Positions 12,879 to 24,690 of a stretch of DNA of 64,000 nt are shown here, piece by piece. The stretch's first letter is position 1; the number at the start of each line of letters is the position of its first letter. The DNA comes from Sphagnum compactum. Taxonomy: Eukaryota; Bryophyta; Sphagnopsida; Sphagnales. The position numbers were made by a program, and so were the translations under genes. The notes under the pieces are model-generated. The model had not been told where the DNA came from and searched no databases. It saw only the letters and a program-made list of their open reading frames with translations. The DNA lies in the NCBI GenBank assembly GCA_965153455.1, contig OZ234504.1, positions 9,672,001 through 9,736,000 on the forward strand. Reading direction: 5' to 3'.

Positions 12879-14496
12879 TGGGCACTGCCCTAATCTTGAA
12901 CTGAAGATTGTATCAGTTAGAGACTGGATTTGTATGGTTTGAGAGATGAAGTTCATGAGAACAAGACAGAACTTCTGGGGTCTTAAAGAGTTACACCTTG
13001 CTGTTCACATAGTGAAATGGTAAGTTCATGAAGGAAGGCTTGCACAAATGAAACTATCAGCCACCATCACCCCAATCTTAGAAGCTAGCCTCATAACTCC
13101 CTTGATCACAAGTACTCAATGAGTATCCAGTTCTATGATTTTTGTATGAGGGCCAGAGAGGTGTACGCTTGTAGTATGAGTCTTGAAAGGCAGATCCTCT
13201 TGACTGAATGGTATGTAAGCTAATTGTCCACTTTATCTGCAGGTACAAGGAAACAATAGGCTCTTCAACGAGTGTTTACATGCACCCTGGTGGACATCTC
13301 TCCACAGGGTACTCTCCTGTGGCCATGCCTCCTCCTGTTGGATTCTTGTGCCCACAATGTGTCCATATCTTCTATCTTGTAAAATCTGTTCAAAACATTG
13401 TTAAAGCAAAAGCACCCAGAGATTGTTTATAGGTTGTGCTGACATTCTCTTGCGATTACTTCAGTAGGTAGTTGGCAAAGATAGAGAGCAACACTCTATC
13501 AAATGGCAATGTTCAATGTTACGAATAATACTAGTTTTACTCTCTGTACAGTAATCAGATGTGGTGAAGGACTGGGCTCTTCTGCATACATAGTTTTGGC
13601 AACAGTAGTAGTTTTGGTTTTTCAACATGCTGTGTAGTCTCCAGATTTGGTTTGTCCAAATTTGAACTCTTTATTCCCCTTGCCTAGAAAATTTTGGAAC
13701 TTAAATTTTTTTGCATAAGTTCCAACTCGTTGAAAAGGCTTCTCAAGCTGGAGAGTTTCTCTATAGCCAAGTGATTGTGTCAAAATATTCATTAGTTTAC
13801 AGAGCTGTATGACTGTCCACCAATTACTTGTGAGAGCATGCAGCTTGCTTCCCTCTCACTTGTCTCCACTTTTTTTAAGCTGAATGCTATGGGGTGAATG
13901 TAGGTCAGTCTTCCATCCCAACCTCTTTGCATAAAAAAAAGTTTGTCGAGATAGGGGATATCTGATCCCACCTTTTAGGAGCTGATTCATTCATTCATAT
14001 ATGTGTGTGTGCGCGTGTGTGTGTGAGAGAGAGAGAGAGCCAAAAAGGAACCTTGTGCGGAGAATTTAGTTGTATTGGACAAGTGCTGGGTCATTTGCTA
14101 TATGATTATGTGGAAGTTGGTGGACGGGTATGTAGAAAGTGGACAAGGGAAGAGATTACAGTTCTCACTTCCTACATGAGTAGTGGAATTCTGCTTGAAC
14201 TGACTGGGTTGCATCCATATCCAGAAAGTCGACCAATCAAGAGAATTGATTTGAACCAGAATCTTCTTCAACTGGGAAGGGAATTGAAAAATGGGTGTGT
14301 TTGTATGGTTGAGATCTACCCTCAAATGTGTTGGGGAGAGAAGTGTGAAACAGTTATCTGTGTACATCACAGTTCATCGCCCCCTTTTTTTTGGGGGGTA
14401 TTGTATGCAAGTTTGTTGATTTTGTTGACTCCATGACTTTGGAAGCAAGCTTGACATGCTCAAACAAGCAGCAAATAAGGAGGTTTTTGTTTTCAG
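12879..14496. other. Probable intron or 3' region of MYB-CC copy 1
   Basis: No coding exon is recognised between the sixth exon and the candidate exons at 14497. It contains a TG/GA simple repeat at about 13999-14040. The plus-strand frame at 14005-14436 begins in this simple repeat and shows no known domain, so I do not call it. Confidence 0.4.
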
Positions 14497-14880
14497 GGTG
14501 ATAAATCAAATGTCATCGCAAGTGAGAAAAGGAAGAGAGGCAAGTCAAGTTTTGGAGGTGATGATGAAGAGTGCAGAGATGAATGCAGAGAGACATGTGG
14601 TGAGTGTGTTGTCAGTGCAAAATGAAGTTCAATGAGCATGAGGATCCTAACAAGTGTGTATATCAAGGTGAGTCTCTTCCCCCACTTCAGAATAAGGTTT
14701 CAAACTCAACACCCCATTCCTCTTGTTACAGGAGCAAAGAGTCGAAGCGATGTTGTCTCTCCACTGTCGAGTTCCCATTTGATGTTTTGCATGCAGAAAC
14801 AAAATTCTTTGCCAAGGATATCAGGGAACAACGTGGATCAATTAGGTTTGCCCAGACATGCCTCAGAGACCTCAGGTTGA
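14497..14880 (+). CDS. Candidate 3' exons of MYB-CC copy 1
   Basis: Two segments join in frame across a GT-AG intron: 14497-14599 (acceptor TTTTCAG, donor GTGAGT) and 14732-14880 (acceptor TGTTACAG), ending at a stop. The first encodes a basic stretch, IASEKRKRGKSSFGG, similar in character to the KKRxRG-type motif near the C-terminus of UNE16-like MYB-CC proteins; the rest is not recognised. The problem is phase: exon 6 ends in phase 1 at 12852, while this exon is open in phase 0, so an unseen exon or a different donor would be required. They could instead be a decayed tail or part of another transcript. Confidence 0.35.
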
Positions 14881-15600
14881 GAATTCTGGTGTGTGTTCTA
14901 TGGTTGTGGTCTGACATCCTGGAGTGACAACAAAGTGATGCCTTTCCAGTGGTAAAGTCACAAGTCTCCAGCTTTCCTCAAGAAGAACACAACCATGCAA
15001 TTTCTTTCCTTCCATCCTGAGTTCCAAACATGAGCCCCAAGATCAATAGCAGTGATTGTAACATCCTTCTCTCATATGCTGAATTGTGGTTATGTGGGGA
15101 TTCTCTTGAGTTGGGTGGGTGCTCACCTGATGTGCGTGACATGGCCTGAAGCTTGAAATGGTTTGTATATGCACTCTGTCTGAGCTTGTTGGTTAGTGGC
15201 TTTCAATGCACCAAGTTCATGATCAGGTTGAGTATGACAAATGCAGACCTTGTGGTCACTGTAAGGGGAAAAAAAAACCCAATGTTTTCCATTCCAAAAT
15301 CTTGTCGCAAAAAAAGGTGAGGCTGATGCTGATGCTGATCTCATGAGATTCTGACAAAATAGAGAAACATTGATCATTATCAGAACTATGCAGTGTACAA
15401 TCGTGGGAAGAAGCTGTGCAATGGAATCACGATAGGATCACAGATGATCACAAAGCTTGTAAAAACATAGTCAGGCTGAGATTGGTTGCGAGAAGGCAAT
15501 TGTCCAGCAGGTTAGATATGTGCAATGAAATCATTTACTGTTGTTTTGTGATGACTCTGCCACAAGATTACTTACGTATGATGATTATGCCTCCCTAGCT
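14881..15600. other. Intergenic, nothing recognised
   Basis: This may include the 3' untranslated region of MYB-CC copy 1. No further gene or repeat is recognised. Confidence 0.4.
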
Positions 15601-16029
15601 CATCAGTAATCGAGCAGGAAGACAGATAGATGTACTCAACGAAGATGAGAATTGCTCTTTCTGGATTCAAAGCAGAGATATCTGAGCCAGGATGAGAAAT
15701 GTTCTTTCTGGATTTACAGCAGAATTTACAGACATGCAAGGGAGGCAGGCAGCATGAGGAGGGAGGGAAGGAGGGAGAGAAGGAGGTGCACACACTTTTA
15801 TGAGTCATGACGATACCTGAAAATTTTCTGTCAAGAATTCTTCCAAACCACAAGAAATTTGCATGTTTTCCTTTAATCTTGCAGGTCAAGAATGATTCGT
15901 CTTCAAGAGTTGACAGTTGTCCAACAAAGAACGAATAGAAAATCTTCTGCCGCTGTTGTCAGCCACCATCATCAGTTGGGAATCTGTTCTCCCTCTGAGC
16001 ATGAGGATCAGTTCAAAATAGTTAGAGAG

Positions 16030-16330
16030 AGAGAAAGAGAGAGAGAGACCGAGATCTACAGAATCGTCATCGGTGGTCATGCCTCCCTCAGAATAACAAA
16101 AACAGAAAGCAAAAACACTGAATCAGATGAGAAATGGTGCGAATTTGTATCCGGACATCCATGGAGAGAAAGAAACACACAGAGAGACCGAGAGAGAGAG
16201 CGCGCTACAGGGTTATCATCGGTGGTCATTCCTCCGTTAGCAATGAGGAATAACAAAAACAGAAAAGGAAAAACAAGGAGTCAGAGGAGAAATGGTGCGA
16301 ATCTTGTATCCGGGCAGCCATGGAAAATCC
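16030..16330. repeat. 148-bp tandem duplication
   Basis: Both copies contain CATCGGTGGTCAT (16069 and 16217), AATAACAAAAACAGAAA, GAGAAATGGTGCGAAT and a CCATGG near the end, each preceded by a GA-rich tract (16022-16050 and 16178-16200). The plus-strand open frame of about 190 codons over this region is created by the low-complexity GA tracts and is not considered a gene. Confidence 0.75.
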
Positions 16331-16579
16331 TGAGCTCGACTGTTGGTAGCGTGTTCATCAGCAAAGATCGATCAAATCTGCAATTCACTAAGTGCAGATC
16401 TAAAAACTCTCTTGCCTGTTCAACTACAAATCAAGGCAAAAATATATGTATATATAAAAAGAAAACCAAATAAATCGCCTGTTTTTTAACAACAAAACCT
16501 CTCAGAAATAGAATTGCAAAACCAGGATAAGTTCAGACAGACAGCATTGTTCAAGAAGAATCCCGCATTCTCCGCTGGA

Positions 16580-17580
16580 GGATACAGGATACAAACAAGA
16601 CCGACAATTTCATGGAACTCTGAAGATAATCACTGTCTTAAACTAATCGTGCTACTGAAAAATTGTAAATACAGATCCATAAGCTCATTCACGTGTTTGT
16701 TGTATGCATCTGTAGTTTGATCGGCCACTTGTACCAGTGATGCAGGAAACACGGGACGACAAATCACAAGAAGAATACCTGCAAAAACAAGACCGACAAA
16801 TCATGAACTCTCGAAGATTAAACAAGTCCCTGTAAAATTGATCGTGCTCCTGAAAATCTGTAAATAAATATCCATAAGCTAAATTCACGTGTTTGTGGTA
16901 TGCATCTGTAGTTTGATCGGCCACTTCTAGCAGTGATGCAGAAAACACAGGGATTACGAGTCACAAGGAGAATAGGTACCTGCAAAACAAGACCGACAAA
17001 TCATGGAACTCGAAGATTAAAGAAATAAGTGTGAAATTAGTCGGGAATCGCCTGAAAATTGTAAATACAGATCCGCAAGCTAACTCATTTGCTTGTTGTA
17101 TGGATCTGTTTTGTTCGGCCACTTGCAGTGATGCAGGAAACACGGGATGATGAGTCACAAGGAGAATAGATACCTGCAAAACAAAGACAGACAAATCAAT
17201 GTGGAACTAACTCGAGGCTTAGAGACATCCAACTGAAATTAGCCGTGCTACTGAAAATTGTAAACATAGATCCATAAGCTAATTCATGAATGTGATTATT
17301 ATATAGATGTGTATTTTATTCGGCCACTTGTAGTGATGCAGGAAACATGGGATGACGAGTCATTTAACCGGAATATACCTGCAAAACAAGAGCTACACAA
17401 ATCATGGAACTAACTCGAAGATTAGAGAAATCCGAGTGGTGGTCCTGAAAATTGTAAATACAGATCCTTAAGTTAATTCGTGTACTTGTTGTATAGATTC
17501 TGCATTTTGTTCGGTCACTTGAAGTAGTGACGCAGGAAACACGGGATGACGAGTCACAAGGAGAATACCTGCTTTTGGCA
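16580..17580 (-). repeat. 195-203-bp tandem array, about 5 units, exon-like
   Basis: Anchor words such as GATGCAGGAAACACGGGATG occur near 16739, 16934, 17131, 17334 and 17527. Each unit also contains CAAGGAGAATACCTGCAAAA, AAGACCGACAAATCATGGAA, TGAAAATTGTAAATACAGAT and GATCGGCCACTTGTAG-like words. On the minus strand every unit carries a T-rich stretch ending in TTTTGCAG followed by GTATTCTCCTTGTGACTC, which resembles a 3' splice site followed by a short open stretch. Divergence among units is about 10-20 percent by eye. Confidence 0.8.
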
Positions 17581-17879
17581 ACAACCGAATCAACGGCAGA
17601 AGACGTGATTTGCTTTTGACTTTTTTTTTTCCCCCTCTCCGTTTGCTTTTGCTTTGCTTTGCTGACTCGCTTGCTGTCTCTAAAAAAAGGCCACAATCCG
17701 ACCTACTCTATTAAACTACTCGTTCAATCGCTGGTTGCTGCTCCACGCGATCGATCTCTTGGCTCCCTGAGCTGCAATCAAAAAGCTCGGAACTGGAGCC
17801 AATTCCCCTCACTATGTCGAGAGGAAGAAGAGGAAGACGACGACGACGACGACGAAAACATTCAATGGGGCTGATGAAA

Positions 17880-18302
17880 TTCATCCAACATCCATCCATC
17901 ATCCTTCCTTCAGATGACAATCTGACTCTCATCTATCCATCATCACTCCTTCAGATGACAAGCTGACTCTCATCCATCCTTCAGATGACAATCTGATCTC
18001 ATTCATCCATCATCAGTCCTTCAGATGACAATCTTATCTCATCCAGCCATCATCACTCCTTCAGATGACAATCTTATCTCATCCAGCCATCATCACTCCT
18101 TCAGATGACAATCTGATCTCATCCATCCATCATCACTCCTTTAGATGACAATCTGACTGTCATTCATCCATCATCGTTCCTTTTCAGATTGACAATCTGA
18201 TCTCATTCATCCATCCATCCATCATTACTCCTTTAGATGACAGTCTGACTGTTATCCATCCATCATCACTCCCTCAGATGACAATCTGATCTCATCCATC
18301 AG
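17880..18302. repeat. 37-40-bp minisatellite, about 10 units
   Basis: The unit resembles CATCCATCATCACTCCTTCA followed by GATGACAATCTGATCT. Unit length varies through CATC microvariation (extra CATC repeats near 18210). No coding content. Confidence 0.9.
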
Positions 18303-19300
18303 TTTTTCATTTTTGCTAAGCCCTTTTTCCCTCTTAACCAAAATCCATTACCAACACTTGATTTCAAGATTTTTTTAATTTAAAAATAAAATAAAAATGG
18401 TGGTATTTTTCTCCCAACTTTTTTGATATATAAAAACATTTTGTGAATTTCTCCCAAAACATTAGCAAAATTAGACAATGAGATTAACCTTAGACAATTT
18501 TGCCTAATCTTTGCAACATCATGATCCATGCCAAGTACTAATTAAAAAACATAAAATCAAATGTTTTCATACATATTTGTTGAAAATTTGTGTATAGTAT
18601 TAACACATTTGTCATGTGTTGTATTATTATACTTAAATCAATGTCAAATTAGTGTAAAATTCATAGGCACAAATAATGTGCAAATTTGTTGTTATTGTTG
18701 TAACTTTTTTTTCATTGTTTTCGTTCAATTGAAGCGTTAAATTTGTCCAATATATTTATGCAAAGCTTTCTTGGTGTTTTCACATAGTTTTTGTGCATCA
18801 ATTGTAAAAAAATCATGTTAATATGATATGAACTTATCAGCAATAAATTTCATCTAGACATTTAGGAAGCTTGTTATAGAGTTTATGAAGGTATTAACAC
18901 ATGAAATTTCATGATAGAGTTTATGAAGGTAGTACACTTATGTACTCCATTAGTGTTGTGTGGTTATATCATTTACCCATATATGCATGTCAGGTACAAG
19001 TAAGGTATATTATTTATTTTATTTTAATTTTGCAAAATTAATACACCATAATTAAATGCATACCCAAGGGCATATAAATTTTAAAAAATATATTCATTTC
19101 ATAACACTAGATATATTTCAAAAATACCCATGTACTTGAAACCAGGTATATTCTCAAATTTAGGTAGATTCATTAAGGTAAGTTTCATCTAAACCTTTAA
19201 ATCATTGTCATTATTTCCAAAGATCATTGTAAAATCACAACCTAAACCCTAAAATTGTCGTCACCATTTTGAAATATCATTGTGCAAGGTGTATAGTTCC
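18303..19300. other. AT-rich intergenic stretch
   Basis: No gene, RNA or clear repeat is recognised. Confidence 0.5.
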
Positions 19301-19620
19301 TCAGGTTACGTTCAAGTTTCCCAATTTTCTATTCAAATTTATAGTGTGCTCCAAGTAATTCACGCTTAAGTTTGTAAAGTTGTGTTTAGATTTTCAAGTT
19401 CCTAAGTTTTTAATGTATTTCAAGTAGTTCATGCTTAGGTTTCCAAAGCTACATTCAAGTTTCCAAGTTTTTACTATGTTCCAAGTTTGTGCTCAAATTT
19501 TTAAGTTTTTAGTGTGCTCCAAGTAGTTCATGGTCCAGTTTTTAGTGCTTTTAGTGTTAAAGTTTTTAGTTTGTGCAGTAGGTCACTAAATAGATAAGTT
19601 TCCAATAGCTTGTGCTCAAG
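19301..19620. repeat. Degenerate 50-60-bp tandem array
   Basis: The words CAAGTTTCCAAGTTTTTAG and TGTGCTCCAAGTAGTTCATG recur about six times with substitutions. No coding content. Confidence 0.65.
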
Positions 19621-19679
19621 TTTCCCAAATTTGTGGTTTGGGTGTGTGTGTGTGCTCCATGTGTATGGGTGTGTAACAA

Positions 19680-20060
19680 GTCATTGAACAAGCAATGAGT
19701 CAACAACAATGGAGTTACAACAACTCAATAGGACCTGCAATAGCTCAAAGGGTAGCATCAACTTGAACAAGACCTATGTAGGTTGAATGGCACAAAAGTT
19801 TGAATAAGACTTGTAGTAAGTTGAATGGCACATAAGCTTGAACATGACCTATAATAGTGAGGGGTAACAACAACTAGAACAAGACCTGAAAGAGGTTGAG
19901 TGGTAACACAAGCTCAAATAGGACTTGCAATAGTTCAAAAGGTGACAACAACTTGAGCAAGACCTACAATATGCTAAGTGGCAGCAATAGCTCAAACAAA
20001 ACCTATAGTAGGTCAAGTTGCAACAATAGGTCAATTAGCAACTTGAGTTGCAACAAGTTT
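19680..20060. repeat. Degenerate 45-55-bp tandem array
   Basis: Units resemble CAACAACTTGAACAAGACCT followed by ATAGTAGGTTGAATGGCA, about seven copies. The open frames on both strands here are serine/asparagine- or cysteine-rich translations of the repeat. Confidence 0.7.
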
Positions 20061-20154
20061 TCAATTCATCCAATAACAAATCCCAAGGTAGGTTTCATTT
20101 TAATTTGTGTTTCCAATTTCTTGTGTGTGTGGAGAACTATTTTTAGTTAAGGTG

Positions 20155-20880
20155 TTATTTCCAACAACAACATTGGGTTTCCAATAGTTATAGGTTGGCA
20201 AACAATTAAGGTTTCTAGTTAAAGTGGTGTTTCCAAAAGTGATTAGTTAGTGAATAATTATATGTGTGTGTGTGGAGAACTAATTTTAGTTAACAACGAC
20301 ATTAGGTTTCTAATAGTAGTAAGTTGGTGAATAGTTAAGGTTTCTAACTAAAGTGGTGTTTTTAGTAGTAACATTGGGTTTCTAGTAATTGTAGGTTAGC
20401 GAATTGCTAAGGTTTCTAGCTAAGGTGGTGGTTTCAACAACATTGGGTTTCTAAAAGTTGTAGGTTGGCGAATAGCTAAGGTTTCCAACTAATGTGGTGT
20501 TTCCAATATCACCATTGGGTTTCTAGTAGCTATAGGTTGGTGAATGGTTATGTGTGTGCGTGCGAAAAACTGTTTTTAATTAAGGTATTGTTTTTAGTAG
20601 CAACATTAGGTTTCCAATAGTTATAGGTTGGTGAATAGTTATGTGTGTGTGTGCAAAGAATTTTTTTAAACTAGAGTGTTGTTTCTAATAACAACATTAG
20701 GTTTCCAATAGTTATAGGTTGGTTAATAGCTAAGGTGGTCTTTTTAGTAATAACATTGGGTTTTCAACAACTGCAGGGTCATGAATTTAATTAAGGTTTC
20801 TAACTAAGGTGTGTGTGTGTGTGTGTGTCCAACAACATTGAATTTTTCAACACTTGTAAGTTGGCAAATAGTTAAGGTGT
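20155..20880. repeat. About 85-bp tandem array, 8-9 units, with TG microsatellites
   Basis: Units contain AACAACATTGGGTTTCCAAT, AGTTATAGGTTGGCGAATAG and TTAAGGTTTCTAACTAAGGT. Several units are interrupted by TG runs (for example at 20262-20272, 20643-20652, 20811-20828 and 20877-20889), as if a microsatellite seeded and spread with the array. Confidence 0.75.
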
Positions 20881-20939
20881 GTGTGTGTGTATATATAATT
20901 GCTTTATAAAGAGAATAATTTGAATACATTTTTTTTAAA

Positions 20940-22740
20940 TAATTTGAAATGTTGAATATAAACCCCAACAACCCAAAGGAGTTCACCCTTCAAATGGTGA
21001 TGCACCTTCATCCATAATTATTGTTGTTGGTTCTTCATCAACCAAATTTTCTTCTAAACCTAATCAACAATTAACTACATTATAACAACAAACAAAATTT
21101 TGGGTTTCATGGGATTAAAAATCTAATCCTTGGGCCTTTATCAAATCGAATGATGATGAACCTATGTCACTTGAAACAAAACATGTTTTTCATTATATTT
21201 TGTGTCATTAAATTGTTTTAAGTTCATGTTTTGAGATCAAAATTCAAATTAGGAAAGGATTTTAATCTTTTATAAAATTGAAAATGGAACCTCAACCATG
21301 TTAAAACATTATGAATCTAAACATTCTAACATTTTAAAAATGTATGCTAATGAAATTGTTCGACGACATTGGGATGAAATAAATGTTTTTGAGTTCAAAC
21401 AAAGTTCCAAGATTTGAAAAGTGGTAATTACATGATCCATTTGTGCATGTTCAATAGTACTACAACAAAAAAAATTAGATGAAAAACAAAAAGTTTTGAT
21501 TGATGATCTTATGTTGGTTGTTGTGGAGGGATTACTCCTTTTAAGCACAGTTGACAACATATGCATATGAGGCGATTTGGCTTACACATGGACCCATGAT
21601 TGGTGTTTCCATCATGTAGAACCTTAATTGAAAAGGTACCTTGTATAATGAAGCACACACTTGAAGAATTTGTTTTGCTTTATGTTAATGTTATAGTTTT
21701 TATCATAACAACATTTGACCTTTAGATAAACAAAAATGCACTTGATACTTTTGCCCTTGTGATTAATATTTTAACATTGGATTGGGAATCAAAACATGTC
21801 ACAATTGGTTTATTTGAAGCAAAAGGCATTATTGGAATTAATCTTGTTCATCAATTGCAAGCTTTGTTTGAGGAGTACAAATTGACTAACAAAATTATTT
21901 TTTATTTGAAAAATGAAGGCACAAATTTGTTTACAATGACAAATGTCTTTTAAAAATTTGTTAAGTGCGAAAAATTGGGGATATTGGCACTATTTGAAGG
22001 TGTTTGTTTTGGCCATGCCCTTTTTAAAGCTTGCCAATATGCCACTTTTCATGTAAGTTAAACTCTACAACTTGTGAGCATCAAATCTACACAATCTTCA
22101 ATTCAAACTTGTATAAAATGATCAAAAAACTAAGAAAATGAAGGGTAGAGTGGACAAATGTTTGTTTGGTTACAAGTTTATAACCATGGAAGTTAAACAC
22201 ACTAGTGAAAACAAGGTTTGCTTCCAAAGTGGCAATATTCCAATAGGCATTTGAATTTAAAGCTATTATTCATGTTTGTTATAATCAATAAACATTGTCT
22301 TCACAAAGAAAAATTCCAACACCACAAATTTGGACCATTGCAAAAATCATTGCTCCAACCTTAGTCCCGGTTGTAGCAAATTGTATGCTAAAGCAAGGTC
22401 ATGGTTACTAATTGCTAAGTGATGCACTTGCAAATGCAATTAACTTTTGTGTGAAATCGACCAATGAGAGTCTTGAATTGGAAATTCAAATGAACTTTAT
22501 TCCCCTATCTCAATTTTATGCAAAATTGTTTTTGTCAACAAATAGAATGTGACTGGAAGTCATTCATGTGAACCAATAATTACATAGTCCTTATGTTGTG
22601 AAAATATGTATCGTAGCACAAGACAAACCATTTCATTTGAGAGCAAAATTATGTTTTGGATTTTGGAACAATTGGCCCCAATCTAACATTTGAATATAAG
22701 TCTAGTGCAAAGCCCCATTTACTCCTTATTGAAGGTGAAA
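20940..22740 (+). pseudogene. hAT-superfamily transposase relic with BED finger
   Basis: Conceptual translation across stops and frameshifts shows the order expected for a hAT transposase. A BED-type zinc-finger end (MLKHYESKH, about 21299-21325) is followed by a relic of the N-terminal linker, then the catalytic-core region in an open stretch at 21759-21953 (SKHVTIGLFEAKG, then LTNKIIFYLKNEGTNL), then CFGHALFKACQYAT near 22005-22040, and further decayed segments to about 22740 (NESLELEIQMN, HLRAKLCFGF). Complete elements in this family encode one protein of about 600-700 residues; here at least several stops and frame changes break it. The C-terminal dimerisation part is not in this stretch, but a matching piece lies at 30134-30780. 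Confidence 0.85.
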
Positions 22741-22979
22741 AGTATTGAAACGAACTAACGTAGGGCAGAACAACTACTTTTCAAGAAATCATGTAATCTT
22801 TTTAATCATGAAACAAAAGGCTTCATAGGCTAGGAGGTTGTTAGCATGAGAATGTTAACTTTGTGATGAAGTTGAGTTTGGTACAAAATGTCAACACCCA
22901 AAATTTTGAAAATTACCAATGCAAATATATTGATGGTAATTTGCTATTAAACAAACTTGTAATTTACACCTATCATGTT

Positions 22980-24250
22980 TGGATTGTAGCACAAGGTGGC
23001 AACTTGATCGCCCATAAACAATAGTGTTAGTTGGCCATGGTGTTGGGGGTCTTATGCTCAAAAGCTTCACAATGGAAGTTGACAAGGTTTCCAAAGGTGA
23101 TAAGGCTAATGGAGAATTACAAAAGGCTAGATGCAAAGCCTTCCAACAAAATATCAAAGGCATTGTGTTTTATAATGTGCCACATATAGCATCTGAAGAG
23201 GAATGTTCTAAGTATTGGAAGTCTCACCCTAACAAGCACACATCTTGGCTTTTTTTTCATTTTCCCAAGCTATTTAGTCAAAGATATGGTATCGTTGAAT
23301 GTAGGATTTGAGAAATCAATTGAACAACAACACATCAATCTCTTTGCCTTTGTGGAAGGCCAAAAGGTACAATCATGTGGCTATCTATCTTCACTTGGAA
23401 AGTTTTCAAGTCTTGGTCAAAATTTAGTCTCCTAGTCATTGTGAAGAGTTGGAACTTAAGAGATATGATTTTCTAGTAAGGGTCAAATCTATTTGCCTTC
23501 AAAGAAAACTTGCAAGTATTATTTGTATATTTAATTGAACATATTTTAGTGGTTATAATTTTAGCAATTAGGTTGAACCCCAAACTTGGAATTTGCATTT
23601 TGAAATCAATTTTGTATTATGAGGAGCTTGATTGTGGTGGGTGATATCTAGTTGCATGCAATTCAAGATGATCTAAATGCAATGACTAGTTATGAGCTTG
23701 TGGTAATGAACCCACCCATGGCTAGGTTATTAGTTCGATGTGGTACAATGGTGACATTAATTACATAAATGTTCTCCTTTGTCCCTCTTTTAAAATAGTT
23801 TGATGGGAAGAAAGTTGATTGAATTTGCAATTTGTTGAAGTCAAGGATGAATTGTTAACAAATTTTGTACATTGCATGATTTGATCATATTTCTCATGAG
23901 GTTCACACCTTATGCAAAGACAAGTTGTTAATTAGCATTTGTAAAATTTGGCTCGGTTGTGTGTAGGTTTCAATATCACAATCTTCAACTTATAAGTTGA
24001 CATAGAATAATGTGTGCAAGATTGAGGATGCTGACTGTATTCAAGTGTGTGAACCTCTTGATCAACAACATGATTCATACAAGTGATTGTTGCAATTCAT
24101 CCAAGGAGCCCTGGATGCTGATGAATTACGTTTGCAATAGTTTAACACCAAGTTCAATTTGAAGGATTCTCAAGGGTTAAATGACCAATCTACATCTATT
24201 GGCCTATCGAGTGTTGTTCAAAAGCCCCATTTGCCTAGGAATGTAAGTTG
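22980..24250 (+). pseudogene. SERAC1-like alpha/beta-hydrolase relic
   Basis: The open stretch at 23021-23311 encodes LVGHGVGGLMLKSF and GIVFYNVPHIASEEE, which fit the nucleophile-elbow and following strand of SERAC1-like lipase-fold proteins (usual pattern GHSxGG). The Ser of the elbow is Gly here. Further down, after stops and frameshifts, about 24030-24110 encodes DADCIQVCEPLDQQHDSYK, matching the family's C-terminal DADH-type motif with the His replaced by Cys. Two of the three presumed catalytic residues are therefore altered and the frame is broken, so this is a dead copy. Whether it came as a host gene or inside a transposon is unknown. No start codon or promoter was assigned. Confidence 0.7.
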
Positions 24251-24690
24251 GAAGAGCTACCTTAAATATTGGTCAATTGAATGGTCTTAGGAAATCTTTA
24301 GTTTTTGTAGGTGGGGTGTAGGTGTGAAGGATTGAGTGAGTAATCTAAACTTAATCAAATGCAATCAAGTTGAAGGTTCAATTTTTTTGAAAAACTCCTT
24401 TTTAATCCAAGAGATTCCATATTTGGAGGAACTAAATAGGAGGTCCCATTGGGATAGTGAGGAGAATATACAATTATTACATCATCATAAACATTAACTA
24501 CATTGTGACGTATGTTTTTTCATACCCAACAATGTTTATCATAACATAATGTATAGCTATATATTGGGGTTTTGGACTTTGAAGGAAATTAGTTAATCAT
24601 TAAAAAATATAGCAAAGAAGCATTTTCCTTCTTAGTAATGTGTTAAAATTTGCCAAAGTTGTGCATTAAATAATAACTTCATTTAGTATC

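Larger units (their letters stand above)
15601..17935 (-). other. Possible minus-strand leader or non-coding transcript region
   Basis: Read on the minus strand, 17935-17640 looks like a plant 5' leader: pyrimidine-rich, with GTC triplet repeats (about 17838-17857) and moderate GC. It is followed by an array in which each unit contains TTTTGCAGGTATTCTCCTTG, resembling repeated splice acceptors, and further down by CT-rich sequence with two copies of a 148-bp unit. No continuous protein with a known domain could be assembled. It may be a non-coding RNA locus or the amplified 5' end of a lost gene. Confidence 0.3.

Noticed and set aside
14005-14436. Plus-strand frame of 143 codons
   Set aside because: Begins in a TG/GA simple repeat and shows no known domain; it lies in a probable intron of MYB-CC copy 1.
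15892-16473. Plus-strand open frame of 193 codons
   Set aside because: It is built from GA-rich low-complexity tracts and a 148-bp duplication; no domain and no splice partners.
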